Below, in pieces: positions 1-28,345 of a stretch of 64,000 bases of DNA. This DNA comes from Amoebidium appalachense (Eukaryota > Ichthyosporea). The notes beneath the pieces are model-generated. The model was not told where the DNA came from. It searched no databases and saw only the letters and a list, made by a program, of their open reading frames with translations. Numbering within the stretch: position 1 is the stretch's first letter; each line of letters starts with the position of its first letter. Location: NCBI GenBank assembly GCA_963693365.1, contig CAVNZM010000008.1:10230001-10294000 (forward strand). The letters run 5' to 3'. A program made the position numbers and the translations under genes.

Positions 1-440
1 GTGCCCAAGCACACAAAGCCTATCACCACAGATTACAAGCTCACAATTATTGCAACATGAACCAAAAACAAAAGCAAAAAATCAGATGAGTGGAAAAATG
101 AAGGAGGCAAACACAACAAAGAATACCCAACAGCATACACTGCCACACGTGACTTAACACTTATTAGTCGAACAATCAGGAAACATCTCCCCCCCCTCCC
201 CCCCCCCCCCACCTTCCCTCCATCTCCCCCCACCTCCCCTTCCCCCCGCCCCCCCCCCCCCCCCCCCCTTCCTCTTCCCCCCCCCCCTCCCTCCCCCCCC
301 CCCCCCCAGATCCTCCTTCACAAGTGGGTAATAAATATGGTCAGAAGGAACGCGCTTCATGTGACACACCCCATCTTAATCGTATCTTGCTTCCTCCACA
401 CTCTTCCCCCCCCCCTCCCCGCCCCCCCCCCCCCCCCCCC

Positions 441-480
<40 letters not shown>

Positions 481-484
481 TTCC

Positions 485-515
<31 letters not shown>

Positions 516-1319
516 GGAGAAAAAAAAAAAGGAACTGCCGTTTCAATTTCCCTTCCTCAAATTTCAATGAACTTCAGTAATGCTCCTCCGCTTGCACCCT
601 TTCAACTCTCTGGTACATACCCATACATATTTGCACTCAAGCAGATGTGCAAACATTTTGCACACAGAGACAAACTAAACTACTCCCAGAGGGAAATGTC
701 ACAGTCTCCGATCCTCAACTTCCTTCCCTGATCCAATGCCTTCCCTAGGTCTTCCCCGGGACATCGTGACACACATACACGCGAGCACAGCCCCCCTCCC
801 CCCCCGCCCCCCTCCCAGCAACAACAACACACACACAACACGCACAAGTACACATAAGTACACACACACCTTTTTCTTCCTCCCCTTTAACCCCTCCCCC
901 CCCCCCCCCTTCCGCCACTCGCCTCCCCCCGCCCCCCCTTCCCAACTGCCTACCTCTCAATGCTTTTCTCCAGCCCAATTCACTCCAGTTCACACAACAC
1001 ACACACTCTCTCTCTCTTCCTCCCCCCTCCCCCCTGCCCGCCTCTCCCCCTCCCCTTCTCCCCCCAGCAATTCAACCTTCGCTCCCACTCCCAACGATGT
1101 TTCTCCACTTCCTCCACCTGGACCACGGACTTTCTTCCGCAGAACTGTGGTACAAGCGTCACACCAACGAAGCACATTATATATAACACAATTAAACCAC
1201 GGCGACCTCATCCCAACATCAGGACACTCAATGCATCACACACACAAGCACATCAATCATGCCACTACCAAGCCTAATCACCAAGCCAGCGACACCTAGT
1301 CACCGTACCTTTTTCTCAG
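1..1319. repeat. C-rich low-complexity upstream flank
   Basis: This stretch is dominated by polypyrimidine sequence. Near-pure C tracts lie at about 184-308 and 407-482, the second followed by an A-run at 490-531 that makes a C(n)A(n) composite. Looser C/T/A sequence follows to about 1100. The open frames across it are only proline- or glycine-rich artefacts of the homopolymers. I see no gene in it. Confidence 0.8.
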
Positions 1320-1373
1320 GGTGCGACAAGCAGAAGGCAGGCCCATGAGGCCCTTCGGGCAGTGGTAGACTGA
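1320..1373 (+). CDS. possible terminal exon of an upstream gene
   Basis: A pyrimidine-rich stretch ending in CTCAG at 1319 is followed by an open frame reading GATSRRQAHEALRAVVD and then TGA at 1371-1373. The short peptide looks like an amphipathic helix, as a protein C-terminus often does, and the acceptor is good. No partner exon was identified to its left, so this could equally be a chance acceptor. The product is not recognised. Confidence 0.25.
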   Translation, partial: GATSRRQAHEALRAVVD

Positions 1374-1910
1374 TAGGGCCACCGTATGGTCTGTGCGGGC
1401 CACTCACGACCCCTCCCCACAAAATATCTTCCGTTTACGCAAGCCTCCGTGTCAGTAACTTTCAACATCACCAACCTGATGCTCCTTGTGGCTCCTACGT
1501 GTTCAAAGGAGACGGCCAATCAAGCACACCAAGACTATGAAGCTAATATCAACATACACCATGCAATACAACTCATAAAGAAGGAAACGTTGTTGCTTTT
1601 GCAAGGCCCTCCGGGACAACACATTTCTGGAGCTGATGTTTTAGGGAGCCACGCTAGAGTTAAACAGCCATACCTACTATGATAGGAACTTCAGTTCTGT
1701 TGATGATGTTATGTTAGACTTAAATTAGCTTGGTGGCGGCTGGTAATGCAGTGCTTCGTATGTAACAGTCTGTCTGTTTGAGTGTTGCAGTGGTTGCAAG
1801 CCTACTGGTGCGGTTACTAAATGATAAGGTCATTGCACTGTATAGCGCTCTGCGTGGTATAAAACAACATCAAACCTTATACAATGAATTAATTGAACCA
1901 ATTTGTTAGG

Positions 1911-1920
1911 TATAAAAACA
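1911..1920 (+). promoter_or_regulatory. TATA-like element upstream of the OTU gene
   Basis: The sequence TATAAAAACA lies about 210 bases before the first ATG of the OTU deubiquitinase gene, in unique, moderately AT-rich sequence. It is the best TATA-like match in the 5' flank. No transcription start can be placed from sequence alone. Confidence 0.25.
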
Positions 1921-2128
1921 GGGGGCAAACTGATACCTTTGTACTGATGCAAGTCTTTTCCGCCCGGGCAGACAGTAGAGCGCTAGCCCAGACTTCCAGA
2001 GAATTTTAACTTCGACACAGGCGTGATGCTTTTCTATTTAGTTCTAAAGGAGGCGAAGCTTTTCTCATATTAGTTAAAAGCAGGTGGTCTAAATATACCG
2101 TCGTAGCAGGCGAGAAACTTCAGGCATC

Positions 2129-11563
<9,435 letters not shown>

Positions 11564-14180
11564 TATCCTGTGCTGTTAGTGTGCACATTATGTTCACGAT
11601 GGCCTGTGTATGCTGAAGGAATGAATCCTGCTTTCTACGGAAAACTGTTTTCCTGCCTGTTGTATCGGTAACCTATGTTGTGAACGTTGCCTGCTGCCTA
11701 AACCTGAGTATGTACATGTCCTTTGTTCTCCTGTAAAGCCGCCAACTGAACATGAAATCTCTGCTGGCATAGGGGTACGGTTGTCGAATTACACTTCAGG
11801 ACAGATAGTCTACACAGAATGTATGAGAACCATTACGCTAAGTAGTATGACCATGTCGTATGTGTTTCTTGAGGTGTGTGTGTGTGCAGCGTGTACTGTC
11901 ATTCTGAAGGAGCTTGTGTAGCCTGAAGCATCTTAAGCTTGAAATAGTGTTCTATGTGTTGGCGGTCTGTAGCCATTCTTAGGTTCGTGCCTGGGCTTAA
12001 ACGTGCTTTGAGCTCATATCGGCATGAGCAAAAGTAACCAATTGATGACTGCATGCACCTCGGCGCCAAGTGACATTGGTGTACCCGTGATGTACTCTGA
12101 GACCATGATCACGAAGTAAAAACCGAAAGATCTCCATGATAGATCTCCATGGGGCATGCAGTGAAGCTACCAAAACTATTTGACCCGAAACCGTCGATGG
12201 CGTCTAATGAATAACGTTTGTGTCACCCTGGTTGGGAACCCCGAAGTATAACGAAGCCTATGGCATGTTTTTTCCTGTAAGAAACTGGTGGCTATGGAAG
12301 TTTTGACAGTGGTCTCAATTTCAACCTGAGCACGGCGTACACGTATAAAAACGAAAGAAGCACCTGCACCCACCGAGCCTTTCCATACACACACGATTAG
12401 CGGGCACGCACACGTGCAAACAGGGACTCGGCTTCTCTAGATAGCGCGCAGTGCTCGAAGATCCATACATATACACAGTGATACAGGGCAAAAAACCGTG
12501 CCAGACGCATAGACACAGGCACGTGCACACACAGACGCCCCACGAGCAGCGCGCGGATGTTCACGTTCAACTGGGCGGCGACCCCCTCGTGATACCTCGT
12601 TGTCACCTGTGTTTGCCAAATAGAACCCCTTCCGTCGTGTTTATTTATTGCTTGCAACGGAAAGTAACAAACCAACCGACTGCATGCAGGAGAAGGATAA
12701 TATACTGCAAGTGTAACGGAAAGTGGCCCCTGTAGCACTTCGTATCCTGAGCCTGGGAAAGGGGAGAAAGGAGGGAAAGGGCCTAAGCTCAAAAGATATG
12801 CAGCTGCTTCAGTTTCGCACGTGTCGGCGCGTGTGTGGTGTGTGACTCTGTGTAGTAAAGGGGGTACACGTGTTTTCCGTTTTCCTTTGGCGAGTGTTGG
12901 CAACTCGCGGTGTGGAGTCACTGAAGGGGCGCGCTTCATGCAAGGACCGTCTCGCGTCACGATGACACAACGCAGGAATGCGAATGGTAAACATACACAG
13001 AAGGGGGGCTCATCATCAGTTCTCCGAAATGTTTTTGCTTCATGACTTTAAAGTTTCAATGTGCTTCGATAGCATTGTCGGCTAGAGGTTTTGACCCAAA
13101 TAAAGCTGTTTCTTGCCCTTAGATATGAAATATTATGCTTATAGCTGCTTTTTTATGCGTTAAATGTCACAGTGATAACGATTATTTAAACAATCAGTAA
13201 TAAGAATTTCGGCAAAACCTTAACACACACGCTCAGGGGAGACTTTAGAACAGGCACTGCAGTGCTTGCGCCTTCAGCACAGGTAAGAAAGGCTCAAGCA
13301 AATCTCGTAAAGAAAAAACGTTATAACAAACACAAATATCATCAAAAAACAACTCATTCATCTAATTTTATGTGAAAATCATCGAACTATTTAGCACTCC
13401 TATCAATTCCCCCCTGAACTCAATATTCACGTGCACATGCCGGGCCAGCCGCTCAAGAGAAATGCATGGCCCGATTCCATTCTGGTTGCCTGGGTAAATT
13501 TTCAAGTGGGGTTTTCATCTTTAAATTACAATTTGTTTGATTGGCTACGTAGTCGCCGCCTGGTAGAGCAAATTCGACATTGATTTAAGCCCCCACGATT
13601 TGTGGTTTTCACAGCCAGGGCGGTGCACTGTGGGGCTACACGGTGAAACGTTCGATATTTTATTTTTTTTGCCGTTTCGTTTTTTTCTTGTGTGTGAGCT
13701 GGGTTGATGTTCTTGTTACAGCTCTTTAATAACATTTTTTCTTTTGAATTCAGTCAGTTAGCAGGTTTTTTCTGATAATTCTGCCAGTTTTGAGAACTTT
13801 TTTCTCCGTGCTGTTAGAACGACAACCACGCCTGGTTTCACACAAGTAACCTCTCCATGGACGAAAACAGTTCGTGGTGTGCTAGGAGAAAGGGGAACAT
13901 ACAAGCAGGGATATTATCCCCCTTCTTCGTTCAAGCATGCGGACGTAAGACCACTTTTAGCTCTTCACAGTAATTTTAAGTTCAGAGACACACGCTCTGG
14001 CCACCAGACTGCAGTTTTTTTTTTGTTTTTGTTTTTTTTCACACCGCGGGGTTATTCGTATTGATCTTACAAAGACCTGACTTTTTCGCTCCATCTATCG
14101 TTCGATAAACCCGAGCACGGATTTCCGCGTTTGCATTACCCAAACCAGCAAAACCACACAGCTTTCCAACTCTAATTTAT
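11564..14180. other. 3' flank and intergenic unique sequence
   Basis: This is ordinary-complexity sequence after the OTU stop codon, with few simple repeats. Its first part is presumably 3' UTR. The short frames present, for example on the minus strand at 12397-12960, resemble no family and lack splice or composition support. Some TF-like short palindromes and a T-rich segment (13650-13750) are seen. I recognise no gene. Confidence 0.6.
13099..13104 (+). terminator. possible polyadenylation signal AATAAA
   Basis: A canonical AATAAA hexamer about 1.5 kb after the stop codon of the OTU gene, followed by a T/G-containing stretch. It is the first good hexamer I noticed downstream of that gene. 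The implied 3' UTR is long, so the assignment is weak. Confidence 0.25.
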
Positions 14181-14583
14181 TTGTTCATCCATTTTCCAGT
14201 AGCATCCCAACCAAATTTTGCCCTGAAGGGCCTTGCACTTCAAAAACATCACCCCAAACACGCACCAGCAGTATGGCCAAGACGCACCTATGGAGCCACC
14301 AGTAAAACTGGACCCGAGGGTGGGGGTGTGTGGCGCTGCTGTTGGCACGGCGGCACGAGTTCGGTTAATTTTCACGCATACAGGTGGCAAGTTTTGAGCC
14401 GACGGGGACACAACGTGTGTGGTCCCTGTTGTGTTTTTTGTTTCGTTAGGCCTGTGTCGCCAGGCAACAGCAAAGACAAGAGCTCTGTCACGGAGGCTGG
14501 GCAGCGACGAGGCAGGCGTTGTGTGGGGAGGAGTGGCTTTGCTCGGGGGAGGGAGCAGGCTACGGTGATGCTTGGCTGTGCCG

Positions 14584-14841
14584 ATGGGCTGTTGCTCAAG
14601 CCGAGAGTCGACGGGGCAGCTGGCCGAGGGCGGGAAGACGGGCGATGGGGACACGGGCCAGAGGGGCCTGGGCACACCCGGCAACGGCTCCAGCGACCAG
14701 CGTGCAGAGGTGCTGCACGCCCGCTTTTTGAAAATGCTGGACGACATGGAAAGGAATCCCGTCCCGCCCGGTCAGCTGCCATTCGGACAAGGCAGTGGAG
14801 AGCTTCACGACTCCCAGGACATTTTTCCCCAGACACAATAG
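14584..14841 (+). CDS. putative small dually acylated protein (85 aa)
   Basis: This ORF begins MGCCSSRESTGQ. Gly2 with Ser at position 6 fits N-myristoylation, and Cys3-Cys4 fit palmitoylation, so the product would sit on the cytosolic face of a membrane. The rest is a Gly-rich linker (to about residue 42), a short charged helix-like stretch (AEVLHARFLKMLDDMERN, about 45-62) and a Pro/Gly/Gln-rich tail. Third codon positions are strongly G/C, as in the clear genes of this window. It lies in a GC-rich island (about 14300-15160) with several overlapping frames, including a 339-aa Arg-rich one that looks less natural. It may be a full small gene or the first exon of a longer one. Family not recognised. 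Confidence 0.4.
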   Translation: MGCCSSRESTGQLAEGGKTGDGDTGQRGLGTPGNGSSDQRAEVLHARFLKMLDDMERNPVPPGQLPFGQGSGELHDSQDIFPQTQ

Positions 14842-15480
14842 CATTTGTGCCCCGCGGGCCGGCCCAGGCCGCAGGTCGCTCGCGGTGGCAGTCCCAGAAG
14901 TCGAACAGGAGAGTACCGTGCGAAACAGAGTTGACGTGCATGGGTGCGAAACTTGCACGTTGTCGGTGCCGAACGCACGGCAGGAGACACGGTATTGCGG
15001 CATGGAAACGATGGGACGATGATACACTCGAAGGGCCAAGCCCCGGCGTTGATCGTCGACCTGGGATTATGCGGGAAGGATGTCGACCCCGTGGGAAAAC
15101 GAGAAGGAGAAAGTCTATCGTGCACACGAGGAGAAGACAAGGGCAGGCCACGAGGCTAAATGGTGCCCCATGTGACCATCGCGAAGCACACTTAGTCTAG
15201 AACAAAGGCGCAGACACACTATGTATACAAGAAACATGAGGTCCTGATATAATGTGTGAATTATGTGAAAGCGGGAAAAGGAGTGGTTGGGGAGGGTGTT
15301 AAACGGGGGCGAAGTTAGACGATTCATGACAAATGTTGGTACTGGTTTGTTGTTAATTTTTTTTCCCGGGATTCTGTTCTTGGTGTTTGTGAGCTTTTTT
15401 CGTCGTTTTATGTTCTATTTGCTGGTACGTGGGTTTTGCTTTGACCAAGTGCTAACGATGCACACATTTATGCACATGGC
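14842..15480. other. GC-rich island tail and unique spacer
   Basis: Sequence from 14842 to about 15160 stays GC-rich and open in more than one frame, but no product is recognisable. It could be the 3' UTR of the small ORF at 14584 or hold an unresolved exon. From 15200 the composition returns to AT-rich unique sequence. Confidence 0.4.
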
Positions 15481-15499
15481 GCAGATGCCTACACCACCC

Positions 15500-15500
15500 C

Positions 15501-15559
<59 letters not shown>

Positions 15560-15881
15560 ACACATGCACACACACACACACACACAGACACACATACATA
15601 CATACATACATACGCATACGCATACACATCTGCACACTCACATACACACACGGACACAGACACACAAGCACACAGACATACGTACAAACAAATACACCAT
15701 GCAATAACCTTATTACTATGTAGGTGGTAACTTTGGTGAATGTCTTCGCTACCTACTTTGGCATGTTTGTAGCTGAAAGTCGAAATCTTTGCATTCTGCA
15801 CATGATAAGGCCTAGGTACCCCATATATCCGGTTTCTCAGCGATGAATTTGAAGTAGTACGAGTAGCAGATGATATGGCTT

Positions 15882-15945
<64 letters not shown>

Positions 15946-16002
15946 CGCACACACGAACTCACCGGCATCGACATACACATGTATCCGGTCCGATCAATGC
16001 TC

Positions 16003-16057
<55 letters not shown>

Positions 16058-16496
16058 TGGTGATAGGACTGGCTCTTTCTGCTTTCGGCCAGTCGACTGT
16101 AATTAGCGTTTTGCTGCTTGCGGCCGGCCCCAAGCAACCCCACCACACCGCTGTTTCCATGGTACTGTTAGTATGGGTGGGTTTGTATGGTTTGAGTATT
16201 TAGATTTTTTTATTTTTTTTTGACCCGCTTGTTTAACGTAAATATTTGTGGTGCTTGGGAAGGTTATAGGTTGGGGGGGGGGGGGGGGGGGGGGGGGAGA
16301 ATTAGTGCAACGGGTGGTTGAGGGGGGGGTTTTCAAGCATGTGAAATTTCAAGCGTGCCTGGTTGGTGCTTATGGCAACATAAAATGATGTTGGTAGGTG
16401 CCTGGGGGTTTGGCCCCCCGCCACCGGTAAATATAGAAATCTATGATTACTTTGCGAATGGGTTTGTCTCCCGCCGTCTCTTCCCCTATCCTCCTG

Positions 16497-16538
<42 letters not shown>

Positions 16539-16710
16539 CCCCCCCCTCCCCCAGTCTCTCTCTCCCTCTCCCCTTTTAGACCTTCTTTCCCTTCGTGCTT
16601 CGAATTCACATACAACACCAACCACAAACGTGCGCAAACATGTACACATGTGCACACGCGCACGAACCAGATACACACACACACACACACACACACACAC
16701 CCGATGGCCC
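15500..16710. repeat. (CA)n cluster with poly-G and (CT)n
   Basis: (CA)n arrays occupy about 15508-15590, 15885-15943, 16009-16054 and 16674-16700. They are separated by degenerate CA/TACA repeats and short unique segments. A G-tract lies at 16274-16297 and (CT)n at 16498-16535. No exon is seen between them. Confidence 0.9.
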
Positions 16711-16917
16711 ATTCACGCGCTCAGAGGCTAAGTTAGCACTTCGAGTCTTGATGGGGCCCCTTGAATGGCGATGCCCTAAAGAGGCAGCACCATATATGGG
16801 CATAACCAATCATTCTGCTCTGTGACCCATTGGCGGCAGAATATGAGTGGAGTTCATGTCGAAGTCTTATTGATTATAGAGTAGAGCTCATTGTCGTTAA
16901 GGGCCCTTAAGGAACAA

Positions 16918-17000
16918 GGTTCAAAACAGACTATGTATGCTGTCAGACTACCTAAACTTAGCCGCCGCCGGCTGAAATCGCTATGGCATGTGACTGTTGT
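16918..17000 (+). repeat. dispersed repeat, copy 1
   Basis: This segment contains CAGACTATGTATGCTGTCAG and GGCTGAAATCGCTATGGCAT, matching the copy at 18183-18275 over about 80 bases with substitutions and small gaps. Each copy lies in AT-rich unique sequence. No terminal inverted repeats or target-site duplication are obvious. Confidence 0.6.
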
Positions 17001-17636
17001 GTCTCTTGTGTGTATACGTGTGTTATAGTGAGTTCTTTGAACGGAATTATAGGGGAAAAGGCAACACGACACCAACACTGGGGGATATATCACTGGAACT
17101 CACTCTTTTCCCTAACCCTTTAATATATCGGCTCTCTGGGGAAGCCTCGCATCACCCTGATAACCTTAAGGGCTAAGTGTTCAAAAATCAAATTTCCTAT
17201 GATTCTCCTATAAGAGTTTTCAATTTCCATATTAAACATGATCGTTCCCCACAAACTCTAGGGAGTTAGATGAGGTATGGGAGAACGGTGGACCGTTGCG
17301 CCCGATCGACTGCAGCGTTCAGTCTATTGGTGGACGATATAACAGACCAATCAAAACTCTGACCATATATGGTCTGTGGGTTTTACTTTTTTGGACATTT
17401 ATTCGTTAAATGAGGGCTTTTAGTTTGCTGCAAACCGGTGATCCAGGGGGACGGCGGGAGACTAACGAATACAATTTGAAATCCGGCATAATAAAATTTG
17501 GAATTACTCGGAGAACGTTTGTGATTGTGAATATGTAAAAAGATTGTGTCACATGCCCCTCCCCCCCCCCCCCCCCCCCCCCCCCCCGGCCTCCCCGGCC
17601 CCCCCCCCCCCCCCCCCCCTCCCCCCCCCCCCCCCG

Positions 17637-17677
<41 letters not shown>

Positions 17678-18182
17678 AACACCTTTCCCTCGTCCGCTTC
17701 TCCGATCAAGAAAAATGTGTGCGTGCGCATACAACCTGTGGAATTCGAACTCATCTGAACGAATTTATGTCCCATACAAATTCGAATTCAATGGCGTAAC
17801 TCACTGGATTTTCACTGAAATCTCGAATTCTGAACCCCCACTAGCATACATAGTTGCCTAACACATCCCAGTGAAAATACTCATTGTGAATTGCAAACGG
17901 GTGCTATCAGCATGTTTATAGTAATGTGATGAGCAGTGATCGATCTATTATGTGCACGTGTGTGTGTGTGCCCGCGTTTGTGCATGTGTGTGCGTGCGCA
18001 CGTGTGATTAAAATATATATATTTAGTGCACACCATGATTTCCATCCAACCGTAGAAGGTTGTTTGACGAGCCAAAGTTAACCAATCAGCATGTCCCGTA
18101 CGCTGTCCACACGCAACCGGCGAATTCCAAACACACGTGTTTTTAGTGCAATGCATGATGTGCATTTAGTTTCGGAAAAGGT
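17001..18182. other. intergenic spacer with three clustered poly-C tracts
   Basis: Unique AT-rich sequence surrounds a dense C block at 17552-17675, made of three C-tracts separated by single G or T interruptions. A CCAAT motif occurs at about 17345. No coding exon is recognised. Confidence 0.6.
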
Positions 18183-18275
18183 TCAAAAAAGACTATGTAA
18201 CACTGTCAGGCTAGGCTGAATGTAGCCGCTGTTGGCTGTCGGCTGAAATCGATATATGGCATGTGACGTCAACCT
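18183..18275 (+). repeat. dispersed repeat, copy 2
   Basis: Second copy of the element at 16918-17000. It shares AGACTATGTA, CTGTCAGGCTA and GGCTGAAATCGATA, and ends in the shared GGCATGTGAC. It is slightly longer than copy 1 because of small insertions. Confidence 0.6.
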
Positions 18276-18470
18276 GGGGTTTACGCTGTTTACTCGAGGC
18301 AAAGAGAACCAGTCTCAGGTATGGGGGGGGGGGTTTTGCTCGGAATATCCCCTCAGCGGTATATCATGATCACGTACATAGATGTCGGGTGGTGACTATA
18401 TATCAGGGTTTACTTTCTCTACGAGACACCATAAAGACTACAAGGAGAAATCAATTAGTTGGGGTTCCCC

Positions 18471-18520
<50 letters not shown>

Positions 18521-18552
18521 GGGCTCCCCTCGGGACACTCGGTATCAGCTGG

Positions 18553-18609
<57 letters not shown>

Positions 18610-18621
18610 TGTGTGTGTGTG
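18471..18621. repeat. poly-T tract (about 46 T) and (GT)n
   Basis: An uninterrupted T-run of about 46 bases (18471-18516) is followed, after a short unique piece, by (GT)n at about 18556-18621. The T-run could be the reverse complement of a poly-A tail of a minus-strand retroposed sequence, although no element body is identified next to it. Confidence 0.9.
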
Positions 18622-18629
18622 CGCGTGCG

Positions 18630-19199
18630 CTATAATTTTGTAGTGATGTGTTTCTCAAGCCAATCAATACATCTAATAAACAGGTCGTAGTTACGCGTGT
18701 TTAGTATAAAATCAAGGATGTTGTAATTTACAGGTAGGCTATCTTTCTGGGTGTCTGTTGTGAATGTGACGTGTGTGTGTTGCGGTATTATGTGGTCTAT
18801 CAAACTACATTTGGCGATACATGACCGGTTAAACTGGTGTGTGTGTGTGTTGTTTGGGCATGCAAATGATGCCACCTTATACTTATTAGATCTCCACTGT
18901 ATAGCACGTGTACAGTAAAAGCGTGGTAATTGATCAATAATACCATCAGCTAGAGAAAGACCAGTTCTACAGGAAGGTAATATGTATTTAGGTGTTATAC
19001 ACTTGCGAGTGCCATATTTGGCAATATGGTTGAGGCGGTCAGTATATATAAAACGAGACATAAGGCTTAGTTTTTCAAGGTGTATGCTTTCATCGGGTCT
19101 AGTGTCGTGTGGTATCTTTTTCCATTTGTTATATTGCGTGATTATCTTGTGATTGTGTACATGTTTAATAAGTAAGTGGCAGTCCAAAGTCACACACAC
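18630..19199 (-). CDS. unrecognised 189-aa minus-strand ORF, possible decayed mobile-element fragment
   Basis: This is the only non-repetitive long minus-strand frame in the left half of the window. The protein is rich in Asn, Thr, Ile, His and Lys and has scattered Cys and His residues. It contains a C-terminal stretch (ILDFILNTRNYDLFIRCIDW) that vaguely recalls the tails of non-LTR retrotransposon proteins. The poly-T run lies just beyond its 3' end. There is no catalytic motif, no clear splice context, and the composition matches the surrounding AT-rich DNA. It may be a chance ORF. Confidence 0.25.
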   Translation of the reverse strand: MCVTLDCHLLIKHVHNHKIITQYNKWKKIPHDTRPDESIHLEKLSLMSRFIYTDRLNHIAKYGTRKCITPKYILPSCRTGLSLADGIIDQLPRFYCTRAIQWRSNKYKVASFACPNNTHTHQFNRSCIAKCSLIDHIIPQHTHVTFTTDTQKDSLPVNYNILDFILNTRNYDLFIRCIDWLEKHITTKL

Positions 19200-19395
19200 A
19201 CTATTGCGGGGTTTATTTGTATTTGTGCCCAGGGGAGAAGGGGAGAGAGAGGGGAGTCAACCTGAGATACAGCTTCCATATATGGAGATATCTAAGTGTG
19301 ACGTCATTTCAGATCGAGATTTTTGTACCGCAAGAAGCCCGGTCGGAATAGCCTTTTTATTATCATTTATAGCCAAAAAAAACTATAATGGAGGA

Positions 19396-19430
19396 CAAAT
19401 AGCCAATCATTCTTTGTAGCCAATGAAAAT
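19396..19430 (+). promoter_or_regulatory. pair of CCAAT-box motifs upstream of the GST gene
   Basis: Two AGCCAAT motifs about 20 bases apart lie roughly 450 bases before the GST start codon. A reverse CCAAT (ATTGG) occurs nearer, at about 19710, and a TATATA at about 19760. Spacing and strandedness fit a NF-Y/TATA promoter, but this is inference only. Confidence 0.3.
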
Positions 19431-19652
19431 GTGCGTTGACGCATCACTGGAGAGGAAGGCAAAACAATGCATGATGAGCCTGAGTCCCAACAAGTTAGTA
19501 ACTATACTCAGGTAAAGACCAATGCCTTCGTGGTATATAGTAAACCTTTGTAATAACATAAAACTATATAACCTGCTATCTACATAAAAGGCTTGCGAAA
19601 ATGCAGCGAGATACTGGCAGAATAGTATCACTAAAACCGCTGAACGGTGCGC

Positions 19653-19689
<37 letters not shown>

Positions 19690-19876
19690 ACAAAAAAAAC
19701 CCACCGCTTCTGATTGGTCCTCAATCGCAAAGACTCTAATTCCGACCATCAATGCCAAGTATATAGACGCGCACATAAACCGCACAAAATCCAAATTCAA
19801 CACGGTGAACAACTCAGAAACATTTTGGCTTCGAGCTTCTCTCTCTCCTTTCTTCCACACCACACATACCTTCAAA

Positions 19877-22629
<2,753 letters not shown>

Positions 22630-23029
22630 GTGTCCACGTGTGTGTGCATACAGAAAAAAATTACAATTTTATGTTATTGTTTTTTTGTTTTCTTGTGTTC
22701 TTGTATACTATTTGTGGCTAAAAATCCAACTTTGCTCAAGCACAGCCGGTTTTAGGTGGGGCCCAGGAGCCGCGAGACTCTTAGTCTGTGATGCGAACTT
22801 CAAGACTGTGCTCGTGTTTAACAGCCTGAAACATGTAAATATCTTTTACAGTAGGGATTGCACGTGTGTTAGATATTTGCATCTGTATATCGTGTACATA
22901 TCACGTGGGAGAGTGTATATTAGTGGTTGTCCTGTGCCGCGCACATGGTTGTGCAATGTGTGCAAATCATATGGGAGCTTGTGGCCAACCGTTTTATATT
23001 CGTGTGGCCGTAGGTCTGAATACAGCCGA

Positions 23030-23035
23030 AATAAA
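23030..23035 (+). terminator. polyadenylation signal AATAAA of the GST gene
   Basis: A canonical AATAAA lies about 400 bases after the GST stop codon, at the end of unique AT-rich sequence and just before the poly-C/CA-rich intergenic block. Position and context fit the 3' end of this transcript. Confidence 0.55.
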
Positions 23036-23089
23036 CTAAACTCACATCACTTAATTAGGTACAAGTCTCCGACTCGTCTTCTTTAGTCA

Positions 23090-26950
<3,861 letters not shown>

Positions 26951-26965
26951 TCATGTGTGTGTTCG

Positions 26966-27600
<635 letters not shown>

Positions 27601-27759
27601 CACCTGTGTGCACATGTACGTATCACAGTGTACATACGTATCACAGTGTACATACGTGTTAATATGATACAGCATATGCTAATAAAAATCAAGCGGCATG
27701 AAACATGTACATTGTAGTATATAATATTGTTTTGCAGAGGGGAAATGATCTCTTTTTTT

Positions 27760-28002
27760 TCCGTGGGGGTGGTGGTCGTGGTGGTGGTGGCGGTGGTGGT
27801 GGTGGTGGTGGGGGGGGGGGGGGGGGGAGGGATGCAGGGAGAAGAACAGACCCTCGGCCGAGAAGGCGGATGGGAGCGGGCGTGTTGGGTGTGGATGAAA
27901 TGCATATTAAAAATGAGTTACCCAATCATAATGGACAACACAATGTAGAGTGCAAACCACACATAAAGAGCATGCATAACAAGGAGAGCCCATTCTCAAG
28001 AA

Positions 28003-28038
<36 letters not shown>

Positions 28039-28276
28039 CTTTGGTTCACACACACATGCACACAAACAAACAACCACCTTCTACCACCCTCTCCATCTCC
28101 CCCACAATCCATTCGCATACACCCACCCACCCACATCCACACCCACAACCGTTTTGACATGTACTCTAGCACACGCACCCCCACTTCCCTCCCCACACAC
28201 ACCCACGACCCCCATATCCCCCTCTCACCCTCACCCGCTCCCACCCTGGCCCCACCCATTCACCTACACACCTCCC

Positions 28277-28307
<31 letters not shown>

Positions 28308-28345
28308 AAAAAAAAAAAGAAAAAAACACAGACACACATACCAAG
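27760..28345. repeat. (GGT)n, poly-G and C(n)A(n) composite
   Basis: A (GTG)n trinucleotide stretch at about 27767-27812 runs into a G-tract. A second G-tract lies at 28008-28038. A C-tract (28266-28297) passes directly into an A-tract (28298-28318). One copy of a dispersed SINE-like element lies between the two G-tracts. Confidence 0.9.
27893..28006 (-). repeat. SINE-like dispersed element, minus-strand copy next to a G-tract
   Basis: Read on the minus strand, this segment has CTTGAGAATGGGCTCTCCTT, then GTTTGCACT and CATTGTGTTG. This matches the order of blocks in the copies at 30115-30265, 9885-9990 and 59535-59720. It is truncated or diverged at its far end. Confidence 0.55.

Noticed and set aside
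1386-1682. 98-aa plus-strand ORF upstream of the OTU gene
   Set aside because: No family resemblance and no splice-bounded match. The sequence looks like an ordinary intergenic flank.
12397-12960. 187-aa minus-strand ORF
   Set aside because: No recognisable motif, no promoter or splice context, and it lies in the probable 3' region of the OTU gene.
14181-15200. 339-aa plus-strand ORF and overlapping minus-strand ORFs (259 and 191 aa)
   Set aside because: Arg- and Pro-rich frames expected in a GC-rich island. The composition is less natural than that of the short MGCC ORF and no motif is seen.
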